DNA of 64,000 bases from Alopecurus myosuroides (GCA_028641055.1 CM054059.1:50167682-50231681), one strand, 5' to 3'. Positions 1-12,850 are shown, counted from the first letter of the stretch. A program made the numbers and translations. Notes: generated by a model not told the origin, from the sequence alone.

Positions 1-1499
1 CAAGATACAAATTGGACTAAGAGTCCTGAAGATAACCGATGGCGTCCAATCCCTGCCCAGGCCAAGCCGGAGGGATTCCCAAGCTAACATCGTCAGACTT
101 CAAACCTGTTGACTGCAATGTGGAATATGCAGCCACGAAATGGATTCGTGGGTCAGTACTATTAAGTACTGGCAAGTGGATAAACCATACTCACAAGATA
201 CCAGCGTAACCAATCATCACAAGATACAAATACTTTGGGTACAACGGAAGGAAGGGATTATTGCAAAGAAGCGGCAGCGGGCTGCACTAACTAATTACAG
301 AGACGCGCTAGAACATCCAGCTAAAAGAAAGGGATAAGATAGCGTATCAGAACCAACTACAACTACTCACCAAACAATACCCATCCAATGTTACCCCCTA
401 CTAAGGAAGCAACCCAAGGAAACTCACACGGTTGATTAAGGTGACATTCATTTTTATGGTGGAGGTAATCTATATTACTAGTCAACTTATCATCGTTTAG
501 TGTAAGTTGTCTGAGTACTTGTTAGCCAGCATTTTCACCAAGTCATCCATAACCGCGGACAACACGGCTTCTCGAGAAGATTAATCCTGCAGGGATGCAC
601 CAATTTGGCCGTACACGTAAGAATGACCTGCCAGATGGAAAGGCCCTTCCACCAAGCGAGGCACTCAACACAACCCAACTCTTCTTCGCATCAAGCCCAA
701 AGAACCATGTGCTGTGCGTGCGCGGCTAATCGAGCCCCCACGAAGAAAAGGGGACCCTCATAGCACTGGAAGACCATGCCGCCCTAAATTCCGACTACAA
801 AAGTTCCACCCTGGCGCCAAGGGTTCGCACCTGCATATGCGTGCATCAAATGGAAAGCCCGAACTAAGTGTGGCGATTTGGACGAGATGCGAATCGAATC
901 AGAATTGCGGGGGGGAGCCCATACACGCTTTCCACATGCGGTTAGTGCGCTCATCATGGATCGGAGGACAAGACCCTTTTCCTAATTAAGTTCGACACTA
1001 GCAGGCCTCAAAACCACGCCGGGCCTCCTGCCGGTGCCTTATCATCAAATTATTATTACCCAAAACATTAACATGTTGTTGATTAAGTTGAAACCCACCT
1101 ATCGAACTAAACAGGTGATAAGACGGACAACAAGACTTGAGCGCAAACAACACTAAGCATGCTAGTACGACACAGGCCAACAAACAACATGGTTATAGGT
1201 GTGGAGGTAAGGCAATATCGTGGCAGCAGGGTAAACATGTGATGGGATCGGAACACAAGCATCGAAAATACTAGGCTAGCATAAAGACAACGGAAAGAAT
1301 CGGTAACAAGTGAGGAAAGGCAACATAGGTAGCAAGTGAGTATACTTGCCTGAGATCCAGCAAGTAGAGGTACATCCGAAGAACTTGTCGTTGCTCACAT
1401 CATCTCAGCGTCCTATCCGCGAAGAAGCAACGAACTAGAACAAACACCGGATGCAACAATTACTTCTACGGAAAAAGATCCAGCATGATCCTATTTTAT
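1..1499. other. Unassigned repeat-like DNA at the left edge
   Basis: No convincing coding region. Only short reading frames occur and none matches a domain I recognise. The composition and wording resemble internal or LTR sequence of grass Gypsy elements. It probably belongs to the same minus-strand element as the LTR that ends at 3729, but I see no boundary, primer site or polypurine tract that proves it. Confidence 0.35.
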
Positions 1500-1566
1500 A
1501 TGCATGACAAGTTTAAGGATGCATCAAAGATAAACTAGTTGACATGGTAAACATATTTAAATGGGC

Positions 1567-1592
1567 CCATATGCAATTTGGATTGCATATGG
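1567..1592. repeat. Perfect 11-bp inverted repeat (hairpin)
   Basis: CCATATGCAAT at 1567-1577 is followed by a 4-base loop (TTGG) and its exact complement ATTGCATATGG at 1582-1592. The flanks GGGC and GCCC could lengthen the stem after a short bulge. It lies inside the minus-strand LTR region. No function is implied by the sequence alone. Confidence 0.7.
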
Positions 1593-1699
1593 AAAAGCCC
1601 ATGAATTAATGTTGAATTAAATGATCTACAAATAACCATCATGTGAAAGTTGATTAGAATGATGCATGGATGATGAAAACAATAAGAAAACAACAATAT

Positions 1700-2225
1700 C
1701 TTCAGTTTGATATGTTGTTTACCAAGTTTGGAATTTTATTTATTAAGTTATGAACTTTGGCATTTTAAATGATTTAAACAAACATTTGTTGTTTTCACCA
1801 ATTTTAAATGTTCAAAACAGATAACAAAATTTATATTTGGAAAGAACACAAAATTTTAGATGGAATACATATTTTATTTGTTGAATTTGGATTTAAAATG
1901 AGCAAGTTATGAATTTGGCAATTTAAATGAATAATTTTAATGAATTGAATTAGTGCAGCAATTTTAAATGTCCAAAACAGGGAACAAAGTTTATATTTGG
2001 AAACCTTGTTCAATTTTGCATGGAAACCATATTTTACATGTTGGAATTGGATTAGAATTGCCCAAGTTATGAATTTTGCAATTTAAAAGGTGTACTTAAA
2101 GTATTGAATTATTACTCCAATTTTAATTAGGAAAAACAGTGAACAAATTGCATATTTGAAAAGTACAGGAAATTTGGAATGGAATACATATTTTACTTTT
2201 CAAAATTGGAATTTAAATGAATTTG
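1700..2225. repeat. Degenerate tandem repeat, period about 160 bp
   Basis: Phrases such as TTTTAAATGTTCAAAACAG (from 1802) recur near 1962 and, more diverged, near 2121. Each is followed by a block of the type TATATTTGGAAA, then CATATTTTA and AAGTTATGAA. At least three diverged copies are visible, with traces of a fourth at the left. This is typical of AT-rich parts of large grass LTRs. Confidence 0.6.
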
Positions 2226-2470
2226 TTATGGACATTTGAATTTCAGGACCTTTCTGTAAAAAGCCAGGGGCTTGTGTGAGAGAAAAAGAAATCTAGATCT
2301 GGGTTTCAGATCCAGATCAACTCTCTGTACCGTACCCAGAGGGGCTGACCAGTGGGGCCAGGCCAGCTTGGCGCAGAGGTGGAGTGTGGTGTGTGCTGAC
2401 TGTGCCGTGAGGGTCACAGACAGGTGGGGCTGGCATCCCGCGCGGTTAAAAGAGAAAAAAGGTGGCTTTG

Positions 2471-2535
2471 CGCCTCGGGTGGGATTCGAACTTGCGACCG
2501 CGAGGTGCAGAACTGGGGGCGCTGCCACTAGGCTA
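2471..2535 (-). other. tRNA-like Pol III promoter boxes (A and B) inside the LTR
   Basis: On the minus strand, TAGCCTAGTGG (2535-2525) fits an A box, and GTTCGAATCCC (2491-2481) fits a B box (GGTTCGANTCC consensus) with one change. The spacing of 33 bases is that of a tRNA. However, the bases around the T loop do not pair into a proper T arm and no acceptor stem forms, so this is not a working tRNA gene. It may be a tRNA-derived relic or SINE head absorbed into the LTR. Confidence 0.55.
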
Positions 2536-3733
2536 TGTGTGTGTTCGTGTAAGGGTACAGAGCTGACAGTAGAAGATGTGTGCGACCAGGTTAGCTGAAC
2601 CCAAAACCTGATGCAACGGCAGAGCCCGTGCGCTCGCTTCAGAGGACGGTGATGGCGAGGTACCGGCGCTCGAAGGCGGCCCACAGAGCAATGGGGAGGG
2701 AGGAGGAAGGGACTCCCGAAGGCAGCTGCTCACCGGGGAGGAGTCATCGTTGCCGCGCCGTGCTTGACAGGGATCGGAGACGCGGGAGCACCGCTGCTGT
2801 TGGTAGCAGCAGGCAGCGGCGTCGGTGGAAGATGATCATGGCGTCCCGACCCCGGGCTTCCCCGGCCCCGGCTCTTCAGCGTGAAGGACGAGGCGACCAC
2901 GGGGAGTCCATTCCCGTGGACGGCGTGCCTCGACGTCAAGCAGGGAGGCGGCGGCGGTGGAGTTCCTGACGTGGTTTTCTCTGCAGTTTGGTTGGGTGGG
3001 GTTCAGAAAGTGGAAGAAGAACAGGGGAACAGAGAAGAAAACTAGGAGGAGGGGAAGGAGGGAGATGGAGGCGGCATGAGGTTGAGGGGAAGGGGAGGCC
3101 TAGGGTTTCAGGGGTGGCCTTGGGAGGGTAGATGAGGAGGGTAGAGGGAGGGGGACCATGGAGGTGGACAGCGACGGGAGGGTCACGCCCTCCTCGTGAT
3201 TCCTCTGTCGTACGGAGAAGAACGGTACGTGGGTGGGCTGGGCTGCTTTGCTCGTTGGGGTGGTAGGTGGGCCAAACGGCCTGCCTCCCCCAGCAGCTCT
3301 CTTTTTATTTTTTATTTTTCCCTCTCTTTTTTGTAAAAGTGAAAGAGAAATTTGAAATTGGAGGGGTTTTACACATGCAAGAATTATGAAATAAATTTTT
3401 ATTGCATTTGGAATTGAAAATGCCCAGGTGCACCAATTTTTGATTTTGAAAAAAATTCAAACTTTTGTGGAAGTTTGAATTTAGATGAATTTGGGTTGAA
3501 ATTGAATTTGGGGAGGTTTCACTACTCCAAAAATTATAATTTTGGTTTCTTTGCACTTGGCATCCAAAAGGCCCAAGTGTGCAAGTGTTTGTTTTGAAAA
3601 TTTCAAATATTTGAAAAGGTTTGAATTTTGAAATTGGTTTGAAAACAAGAGTGCAATGCATATGATGCCTGATGCAATGCAAAAAAAAAACAACCAAATC
3701 TAATTGGGGGAAATCCCCCGGGTGTTACAGCCG

Positions 3734-5325
3734 ACACCGGCAAAGGCGCCAGAAAATGCTTTGATGGTGCAGGATTTGCACTCGTTGGGAGACCCCAAGA
3801 GGAAGGTTTGATGAGCACAACAGCAAGTTTTCCCTCAGAAAGTAACCAAGGTTGAATTGACCAGTAGGAGGACAAGCAATCTCTGTAGGTTGATGCAGCT
3901 GAGATGGCAGGGCGCACTACCGGTTCAGCAGCAACGTGGAACCTACCCAACAAAATCAAATCACTTTGCCCCAACGAAGCAGTGAGGTTGTCAATCTCAC
4001 CGGTTTTGCTGATAACAAAGAGGTTAAATGTATGGTATGAAGGCAATAGCAGCAGTGTGAAAAAAGTGGAAGCAGTGTGTGTATTATTATTATGAAAAAT
4101 GAGACCGGGGTCCACAATTCACTAGAGGTGTCTCTCCATAAAAGATAGCTAACATGTGTGCTGAACAAATTACAACTGGGCAATTGACATATAAAGAACA
4201 TGCATGACATAAATATTACTATGAGATTCATGCGGCCATTACAACAAAATACGTAGATCGTCATCCAACTGCATCTATGACTAATAATCCACCCTTCGAA
4301 TATCATCCGAACAAATGTTGGGTATTAAGTTGCAAGCAACGGATAATCGCAGTAAGAAAAGTGTGTAATGTAAACACTGTAAATGAAGTAAACATCGTTG
4401 TTTTCTCCATAATGGGAACAACGCATCCTCCATCCGTCACGTTTCTATCACTCGACCACAAGTGCAAAGGAGGCATGAACACACCATCGAGCATAAATAC
4501 TCCCTCTTGGAGTCACTAGCATATACTTGGCCATAGCATCAACTAACAACGGAGAGCATGCAAGAATAAAGATCATAAATAACATACACATGATAGATTG
4601 ATAGTCAACAGACATAGCATTCAATAATCATCGGATCCCAGCAAACACAACATGTAGCATTACAAATAGATGATCTCGATTATGTGAGGCAGCTCACGAG
4701 ATCTAAACACGAGGCATAAGGTGGAGAGTACAACCATCTAGATACTGGTATGGACCCGTAGTCCAGGGATGAACTACTCACGCATCACTCCGGAGGCGAG
4801 CATGGTGGTGTAGACCCCCCCGGTGATGAATTTCCCTCCCGGCAGGGTGCCGGGGAGAGCTCTAGAACCCTCCCGATCTCGGATTGACGATGACGGTGGC
4901 CTCGGGTGTTTCTTGAAAATAAGTGGTATATTTTTAGGGTAGATGTATCGGGGGAATAAATAGGCGAAAGGGCGATGGCAGTGGATGCCCGAGGGGACCC
5001 ACACCACCCCCAGGCGTGGACAGAGGGCGCGCCGCCCTATGGTGTGGCCCCCTGTGGCCCCCCTCCAGGCCTCTTCGGGACTCCGTGGAACCTTGGGAAT
5101 TCTAAGAATTCTGGGCTTTGAATTTTTCAATTCCGAGAATATTTCCAGAACAACTTTTCTGAAATTAAAAATAGTAGAAAACAGGGAACTGGCTTTGTGG
5201 CATCTTGTCAATAGGTTAGTCCGGGAAATCGATAAAAATGACATAAAGTGTAAGCAAAACATGTAGCATATGGCATGAAAACAACATGGAACATCAGAAA
5301 TTATAGATACGTTTATGACGTATCA
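3734..5325 (-). mobile_element. Gypsy element A: LTR plus primer-binding site, minus strand
   Basis: The LTR spans 3762-5325 (1564 bp). On the minus strand it starts TGATACGTCATAAACG at 5325 and ends at 3762. Just past its end, at 3734-3751, lies an 18-base tract matching the 3' end of plant tRNA-Asp at 15 of 18 positions, the primer site used by this family. The internal region is cut after the primer site by the LTR ending at 3729. The right side abuts directly the truncated LTR of element R. It is the same family as elements F and R. Confidence 0.8.
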
Positions 5326-6280
5326 GGGTCCACAGTTCACTAGTGGTGTCTCTCCAAAACAGATAGATAACATGTTGGGTAAACAAATTACAGTTGGGCA
5401 ATTGACAGATATAAAGTCTGCACCATAGTGCATATGAATTACATGATGATTACTATGTGATTCATGTGGGAATTATAACATAATTCATAGACCATTATCC
5501 AACTGCATCTATGACTAATAATCCACCCTCGGAGCGTCATCCAATCAAACCTTTGGTATTAAGTTGCAAGAAACAGATTATTGCCGTAAGTAAAGTGTGT
5601 AATGTAAACAATGTAAACATCGTTGTTTTCTCCCTAATAGCAACATCACATCCCCCACCCGCTACGTTTCTATCACTCGAGCGTGAGTGAAAGGGAGGCA
5701 TGAACCAACTATCGAGCATAAATACTCCCTCTTGTAGTTACAAGCATCAAGTTGGCCAAAGCATCTACTAGTAACAGAGAGCATGCAAGATCATAAATAA
5801 CATAAACATGAAAGAACATGATAGATTGATAATCACTGGACATAGCAGTTAATATTCATCGGATCCTAGAAAACACAACATGTAGAATTAAAAATAGATG
5901 ATCTTGACAATGTTAGGTAGCTCACAAGATCTAAACATGAGGCATAAAGAGGAGAAGATCATCTAGCTACTTCTATAGACCTGTAGTCGAAGGATGAAAT
6001 ACTCACGCATCACTTCGGAAGCAGGCATGGTGATGAAGAGCCCTCCGGTGATGATTCTTCCTCCCGACAGGATGCCAGGGAGAGCTTTAGAACCCTCCCA
6101 AACTAGGGTTGATGATGACGGTGGCTACAAAACTTTTCATGGAAAAGGGCTCGGGTCTTTAGGGTTAACCCGTGGAGGAGCTTAAATAGGCAAAAGGGCA
6201 ACGTCAGTGGGTGGCTAGGCGGGCCACACCACCTGGTGGCGTGGACAAGGGGGCCCGTCCTGCCCTATGGTGTGGGTCCT
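5326..6280 (-). repeat. Element R 3' LTR, first part
   Basis: It aligns in order with 28080-29040 of the intact R LTR, from the GGGTCCACAGTTCAC block to the GC-rich block CCTATGGTGTGGG. It ends in GTCCT, the target site duplicated by element F. The rest of this LTR resumes at 22764. Confidence 0.85.
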
Positions 6281-7851
6281 TGATACGTCATAAACGTATC
6301 CTTAATTTCTGATGTTCCATGTTGTTTCCTACACGTTTACTATACAATTTCTATCATTTTTATCGTATTTCCGGACTAACCTATTGACAAGATGCCACAG
6401 AGCCAGTTCCCTGTTTTCTGCTATTTTTAGTTTCAAAAAAGTTGTTATGGAAATATTCTCGGAATTGGAAAATTCAAAGTCCGAAGGTCCTAGAACTCCC
6501 GAAGGTTCCACGGAGTCCCGAAGAGGCCCGGAGAGGGGCCACGAGGGGCCACACCGACGCCCTCACTGGCCACGCCATGGGGTGGTGTGGGGCCCCCAGG
6601 CCTCCACCGCCTTTGTCCTTTCGCCTATTTATACCCCCTGATACGTCAACCCTAAAAATATACAACTTCATCCTGAGAAACACCCGAGGCCGCCGTCATC
6701 GTCATCCCAAGATCGGGAGGGTTCTGGAGCTCTCCCCGGCACCCTGCCGGGAGGGGAATTCATCACCGGAGGGGTCTACACCACCATGCCCTCCTCCGAA
6801 GTGATGTGTGAGTAGTTCATACCTGGACTACGGGTCCGTAGCAGTAGCTAGATGGTTGTCTTCTCCACTTTGTACCTCATGTTTAGATCTCGTGAGCTGC
6901 CTCACATGATCACGATCATCTTTATGTAATGCTACATATTATGTTTGCTGGGATCTGATGAATGTTGAATGCTATGTCTTGTGATTATCAATCTATCATG
7001 TTATATTCATGCTTATGTTATTTGTGATCTTGCATGCTCTCTGTTATTAGTAGATGGTCTGGCCAAGTAGATGCTAGTAACTTCAAGAGGGAGTATTTAT
7101 GCTCGATAGTGGGTTCATGCCTCCTTTGCATCTGTGCTTGAGTGGCAGAAACATGACGGATGGAGGATGTGATGTTGCCATTAGGGAGAAAACAACGGTG
7201 TTTACCTAGTTTACATTGTTTACATTACACACTTGGCTTACTGTGATAATTTGTTGCTTGCAACTTAATACCCAACGTTTGTTTGGATGATATTGGGAGG
7301 GTGGATTATTAGACATAGACGCAGTTGGATGACGGTCTATGTATTTTGTTGTAATGCGCACATGAATCACATAGTAATATTTATGCATTGCATATGCACT
7401 ACGGTGCATCCTTCATTTATGTTAATTAACCAGCTGTTATTTTTTCACCACGCATGTTATTTGTCTTTCACGGAGAGACACCACTAGTGAACTGTGGACC
7501 CTGGTCCATTTTCTCATACTGATAATACACACACTTCTATCATACTGCTGCTAGTGTTTTCCTACTTTTTTCCACACCATACGTTTAACCTCATTGTGTT
7601 CAGCAAAACCGGTGAGACTGACAACCTCACTGCTTCGTTGGGGGCAAAGTGATTTGATTGTGTTGTGTAGGTTCCACGTTGCTTCCGAACCGGTAGTGCG
7701 CCCTGCCATCTCAGCTGCTTCAACCGTCTGAAGTTACTCCTTCCTTCTACTGGTCGATTAAACCTTGGTTTCTTACTGGGCGAAAACTGCTGATGTGCTC
7801 ATCATACCTTCCTCTTGGGGTCTCCCAACGAGTGCAAGATCTGCATCATCA
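6281..7851 (+). repeat. Element F 5' LTR
   Basis: 1571 bp, starting TGATACGTC and ending TGCATCATCA. A TATA-like TATTTATA sits at 6626-6633 just after a GC-rich block, which fits the promoter position. It matches, in order, the two parts of the 3' LTR at 12866-13571 and 21897-22758. Confidence 0.9.
6626..6633 (+). promoter_or_regulatory. TATA-like box of element F 5' LTR
   Basis: TATTTATA lies about 345 bp into the LTR, directly after a GC-rich stretch. The same arrangement is seen in the LTRs of elements A and R. It is the likely RNA polymerase II start region of the element. Confidence 0.5.
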
Positions 7852-7861
7852 AGCTAATTTC

Positions 7862-7879
7862 TGGCGTTGTTGCGGCGGA
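7862..7879 (+). other. Primer-binding site (tRNA-Asp type), degenerate
   Basis: TGGCGTTGTTGCGGCGGA matches the complement of the plant tRNA-Asp 3' end at 14 of 18 positions. It lies 10 bases after the 5' LTR, as in element R where the site is perfect. The changes suggest that the copy is old. Confidence 0.75.
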
Positions 7880-8047
7880 GGAAGAGAATTTTTGCAAGGG
7901 GAGTCTCTCACTTCCAATCTCTTTACTTTGTTTTTGTTTTGCTTAGTTTATTTTATTTTGTCTTGTTTGCTTCTCTTTATCAAAACGCAAAAAAAAATTA
8001 GTTCTTAGTCTAGCTGTAGTTTTATTCCTATTTTTAGTCTTGTTAAA

Positions 8048-9204
8048 ATGATTACTCCTAAGAACACTAAGTTGTGTGACTTTACTATCACCAACAACAA
8101 TTATTTCATTACAACATCTATTGCTCCACATGCTCCTACTGCTGATTTTTATGAGATCAAGCCTACCCTGTTGAACCTTGTTTTGAGAGAGCAATTTTCT
8201 GGTATTAGTACTGATGATGCTGCTGCCCATCTTAATAATTTTGTTGAACTATGTGAGATGCAAAAATATAAAGATGTAGATGGAGATATCATTAGACGAA
8301 TTTTTTTTACTTTCTCTTTGAGAGGAAGAGCTGAAGAATGGTTGCTGTCTTTGCCTAGAAATAGTATTGATTCTTGGACTAAGTGTAAAGATGCTTTCAT
8401 TGGAAAATATTATCCTCCCGCTAAGATTATATCTTTAAGAAGTAGCATTATGAATTTTAAGCAACTTAATAATGAGCATGTTTCTAAAGCTTGGGAAAGA
8501 ATGAAATTTTTAGTAAAGAATTGTCCCACTCATGGACTGACTACTTGGATGATCATCCAAACCTTTTATGCAAGTCTTAATTTTTCTTCAAGAAACCTTC
8601 TGGATTCAGCTGCTGGAGGAACCTTTATGTCCGTTACCTTGGGGTCAGCAACAAAGCTTGTTGATTATGATGTTAAATTATTCCGAGTGGCACACTGAGA
8701 GAGATACAACTGGTAAGAAGGTAAATTCTGTTGAAGAAACCTCCTCTTTGAGTGATAGACTTGAGTCTATTATGTCTATGCATGTGAATGGCCATGCTCC
8801 TATTGATCCAAATAATGTTCCTTTAGCCTCTTTGGTTTCTCAAGAAAAGCATGTTGATGTAAACTTCATTAAAAATAATAATTTCAACACCAATGCTTAT
8901 AGGAATAATTTTGGTAGCAACAATTATAGGCCATATACTCCCAATAATAGCAATGCTTATAGTAATTCTTATGGTAATTCCTACAACAACAATAAAAGTG
9001 TATCCTCTGATCTTGAGAACATGCTTAAGAATTTTATTAGTACACAAACTGCTTTCAGTAAATCAGTTGAGGAAACATTTGGCAAAATTGATGTTCTTGC
9101 TTCTAAAGTTGATATCCTTGCTCTTGATGTTGATTTTCTTAAACTAAAGGTTATGCCTCATGATGTTAAAGAAAGTAAAACTTTGAATGCTATCCAAATT
9201 TGAA
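8048..9204 (+). pseudogene. Gag of Gypsy element F (frameshifted)
   Basis: Structural capsid protein of a Gypsy retrotransposon, which would assemble the virus-like particle around element RNA. The first frame (8048-8698) carries the retrotransposon gag domain: the segment around residues 55-150 has the typical RRIFFTFSLRGRAEEWL and KYYPPAKI blocks. An indel near 8660-8690 moves the reading into a second frame (to 9204) that holds an Asn/Tyr-rich segment (around residues 110-145 of that frame) and a probable coiled region. The start ATG at 8048 is at the same place as in element R. No zinc knuckle is visible. It is not expected to give a full protein. Confidence 0.85.
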
Positions 9205-10140
9205 TTGATGATAATGTTAGGATGTTAGCTGAATTGCATGCTAGATGGGAAAGATAAGATGAAATAGCTAGAAAGAGTAATATAGCTAATGTTTGCACCA
9301 TTACAACCACTAGTAAAACTGAAGCCTCTCATGCTAGAAAACCTTCTACTATCAATGGGAAAGTAATTGGTGTTGGAAATACTCCCACTTCTTCTATTAA
9401 AAATGCAAAACTGCCTGAAACTGCTAATAATGTTCTTGATAAAAGTGCTGGAATTTTTAGAAATATGGGAGACAATGGTCCCATTACCTTTGATAAAAAT
9501 GATCCTGACTTTGATTATTGCAACATAACTGAAGTGAATAAGTTCTTTCAAAATCTTGCTAGTTGTCCTAATGCTAGTGCTATGAATATGGCTTTCATAA
9601 AACATATTACAAATGCTCTCATGCAAATTAGAGAGGATGAATTAAGGTGTGAAGCCTCTATCCCTAGGAAGGTAGATGATGGTTGGGAACCCATTATTAA
9701 AATGAAATTGAATGATTTTTATTGCAATGCTTTATGTGATCTTGGTGCTAGTATCTCTGTTATGCCCACGAAACTCTATGATATTCTTGATTTACCACCA
9801 ATGGAACCTTGTTATTTGGATATTCGTCTTACTGATAAATGTTAGAAAGAAACCTTTTGGGAGAGTTGATGATGTTCTTATCATGGTTAATAATAATCTT
9901 GTCCCCGTTGATTTTGTTGTCTTGAATACTGAATGCAATGCTTCTTGTCCAATTGTTTTGGGAAGACCTTTTCTTAGAACTGTTGGTGATGTTATTGATA
10001 TGAAAGAGGGGAATATTAAATTTCAGTTCCCACTCAAGAAAGGTACGGAACACTTTCCTAGAAATAGAATTAAGTTGACTTTTGATTCTATTATTCGAAC
10101 GAGTTACAATTTGGACGCTTCTTCACTTGAAAACACTTGA
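9205..10140 (+). pseudogene. Gag C-terminus and aspartic protease-like region of element F
   Basis: This continues the gag frame after the stop at 9204 and has a further stop near 9255. A retroviral-type aspartic protease follows: CDLGASISVMP (encoded near 9735-9770) holds the active-site triad in the DLG form, and IVLGRPFLRT (near 9950) is the usual second half, the two halves being in different frames because of an indel near 9840. The frame then ends at 10138-10140 with no reverse transcriptase behind it. This fits a gag-protease-only, non-autonomous Gypsy element and not a simple 3' truncation, because the 3' untranslated part and LTR are both present. Confidence 0.75.
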
Positions 10141-12850
10141 TTTCACTTTTCTGGGCCTAGCTAAAAGGCGTTAAAGAAAAGCACTTCTTGGGAGATAACC
10201 CATGGTTTTTATTTTTGCTTTTTGTTCTCTTTTTTATTTGAGTCAAGGGGTTTTATACTTCTGTAGAAAATCCTTTGTATATATATTTTCATGTTTTAGT
10301 TGTGCCAAGTAAATTTTCTGACGAGAATTGGAGTTGGTTTTTGGATTTCTGCATAGGAAACAGATTTCTGCTGTCCACCGTAAAAAATCATATAATTCAC
10401 AGAAAAATCAGAATCACCTGAAATTTCTTGTGCTTATTCCTAGGCTAATTCCTCCACTTTTTTATTCTTTAAGTTTTTCGATTGGAGGAACGTAATTGCC
10501 CCTAAAAAATTCGTCTTTATAGACTGTTCTGGTTTTGACAGATTCTGCCATTTTTCTTGCATTTGCTCTTTTACGATGTCAAGTAGATTTCTTTGCTTCA
10601 AGAAACATCAGTGTCTTTAGATAATGTTTAAAAGTATAAATAGCACTTGTTCCCATACATAACCCATGGATTTTTTATTGTTGCACTAACCCTGTAATGC
10701 GAATTACTCTTTGAGTGTGGTGTGAAGGAAGTTTTCAAGGGTCAAGAGAAGAGGGTGATATATGTGATCAAGAAGAGTGCAAGGCCAAAGCTTGGGGATG
10801 CCCCCGTGGTTCATCCAAGCATATTTTAATAAGACTCTAGCATATAATCTTGGGTATGCCCAAGGCATCCCATTCTTCATCAACAATCTATCAGGTCACT
10901 TTGAGTAAAACTATATTTTTATTCAGTCACATCATATGAAGTTTACTTGGAGCATCTATTTATTTTTATTTTGTTTTCATTTGTATTCCTTTGTTTTCTT
11001 TTTTTTCCTTGGTTCAATAATATAGTTAGATCCTATAATTCCTTGTTTGGGAGAGATACACGCTCTGCTTTTTTTGTTTGAATACTTGATATGCTCGTAT
11101 TCTTAGTTTTTCTTCTAGCTGCTGCAAAATTCCTGTTTAGCTCTTGTTTTCATTGCATGTACTATTCAGAGCTGTTAGTTTTAGTAGTGTTGTGTGAGTA
11201 CTCATTTTTTCTTGATGTATAATTTAGAAATTATTTGTTAAAGCATGTTTTGTATGGTGCTTGTTGGGAAAAAAACTGCTCCTTGTAGTAGAATTTATAA
11301 CGGTGCAAGTAGAAGATTGTATAGATTGTGGCTAGACTTTTTCATATCATGCTAGATGTTATTTTAATTCTAAAGCCTTGTGGTTATTTAGTAGCATGAT
11401 TAGCCTCAAATAGCTGAGACTGTTTAATGTTCCATTGAAGGAATCATGAGTTGTTCTTGTCATATTGAAGCATAAATTTGTGGTGTTCTCCTTTGAATGT
11501 TTTATTTGGTTGACTTGGCGCATGCTCACACCATGTTTATGACTATGAACCAGTCACTTATATCCTCTATGATCATTTAGTTTTTTAACTTGTGGGACCA
11601 CTTATGCTTTGATTAATGATGTTTATGTTGCTATGCATGATTATGGCTCTTATTCTCTCTTGATTTGTCGCTCCTAGTCTTTTGCTAGCATCCACCCGTA
11701 CTGAGTATGAGCTCTACTCGTGCGTCCAACTCGCAAACACCAAAAATATGCCCAATGTGTCCACCATACCAACTAAATGTGGTATTTAACCGCCACTGCA
11801 AAGTAAATTGCTCATGTGTTACCTTTAAAACTTTCAAAATTACTCCTGTTTTGTGCTCCTATTTTAGCTCATGACGAAATAAATAGACAATCTTTATATC
11901 ACTTGTTGATTGGACTTTCACACCCTGGACTAGTGGCTTCATCCGCTTATCCAATGATAGAATAGCTGGCAGCGGGGTGCCCAGCCCAAAATTAATAACA
12001 TCAAATTCTCTTCACTATTTTTGCCCCTGATTTATCAATCAAAGCATAATTGTGTAAACAAAAGAGAAAGAGGGATGACCTTCTACCCAGATGCGCCCTT
12101 CTATGGGAGCCGCTCTTGTGAAGTCTAGTTGGCGTGTGACGTACTGTATTTTCTGTTTACCATTCGTTGACATAAGCATACACCTCTCTAAAAATATAGA
12201 CACTCCTCCACGGTATATGATTGTTGGCAGGCACCCGAGGATTCGGTTAGCCATGGTTTGTGTAAGATGATTGGGAGGAGTGTCAAACTTTTATACCTCT
12301 GTTTAATAAATAAAATCTCTAGCACATGAGTGATCCATGCTTCCCTCTGCGAAGGGCCTTTCTTTTACTTTTATGTTGAGTCTCCATCTTATAACTTTAT
12401 GTACAGTTGAGAGAGCATAGTTGCCATTCTGAGTTTTATGTGCATTTGTCCCAGAAACATTATTAATTGATTCATGTTGTGTTATTGCTTGTTCTCTAAT
12501 TATTTGTTATATTCTTCCTGATGAACTTTGAAGGTGTCCTGGCATTTATGTTTTGCCCCACTCTTAAGGACTAGCGAAATACCACTTTGCCATGTTTTCT
12601 CTATGCTTGGAACAAACGTATATCTTTTGTTGCATTGTTATTCATGATATTTTATTTGTGTTACTTCTCATGTTGCAAGGTGATTGCTATGCTTTATCGT
12701 TAAATTTCTATTTATCATGCTTGTGTTGAAATTCTATGATGTCAGTTTACTTATGCTTTTAAATTATTGATGATCAAGTTTATGTTTGTAGGATGGCAGC
12801 TCAGAAATTATGTGTTTCTATCGTTTACCTACTCGAGGACGAGTAGGAAC
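10141..12850 (+). other. Long non-coding 3' internal tract of element F
   Basis: About 2.7 kb, AT-rich, with no reading frame of note. It contains blocks also present, in reverse, in element R at 23050-25890, for example the GGGAGATAACCCATGG phrase just after the coding end and a segment near 12080-12200. The position corresponds to pol in complete Gypsy elements. Its preservation in two copies suggests it is a fixed part of the family. Confidence 0.6.

Larger units (their letters stand above)
1500..3729 (-). mobile_element. Minus-strand LTR of a Gypsy-type element (5' terminus at 3729)
   Basis: Read on the minus strand, the sequence starts at 3729 with TGTAACACCC, a common LTR start in grass Gypsy elements. 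It then has an AT-rich part (3300-3700), a GC-rich block (2600-3300) and an AT-rich repeat block (1700-2225). The terminus lies only 5 bp from a degenerate tRNA-Asp primer site of another element, so this LTR seems to have landed in the 5' internal region of that element. The other end of the LTR is not defined and the given left limit is a guess. The GC-rich reading frames inside are on both strands and look like chance frames. Confidence 0.5.

Noticed and set aside
2471..2535. A functional tRNA gene
   Set aside because: A and B boxes exist but the T arm and acceptor stem do not pair, so only a promoter-like relic is reported.
2226..2969. Overlapping GC-rich frames on both strands (up to 152 codons)
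   Set aside because: They overlap each other on opposite strands, have no recognised domain, and lie inside an LTR with a GC-rich block.
7943..8230. Minus-strand frame of 95 codons opposite gag
   Set aside because: Shadow of the element F gag gene.
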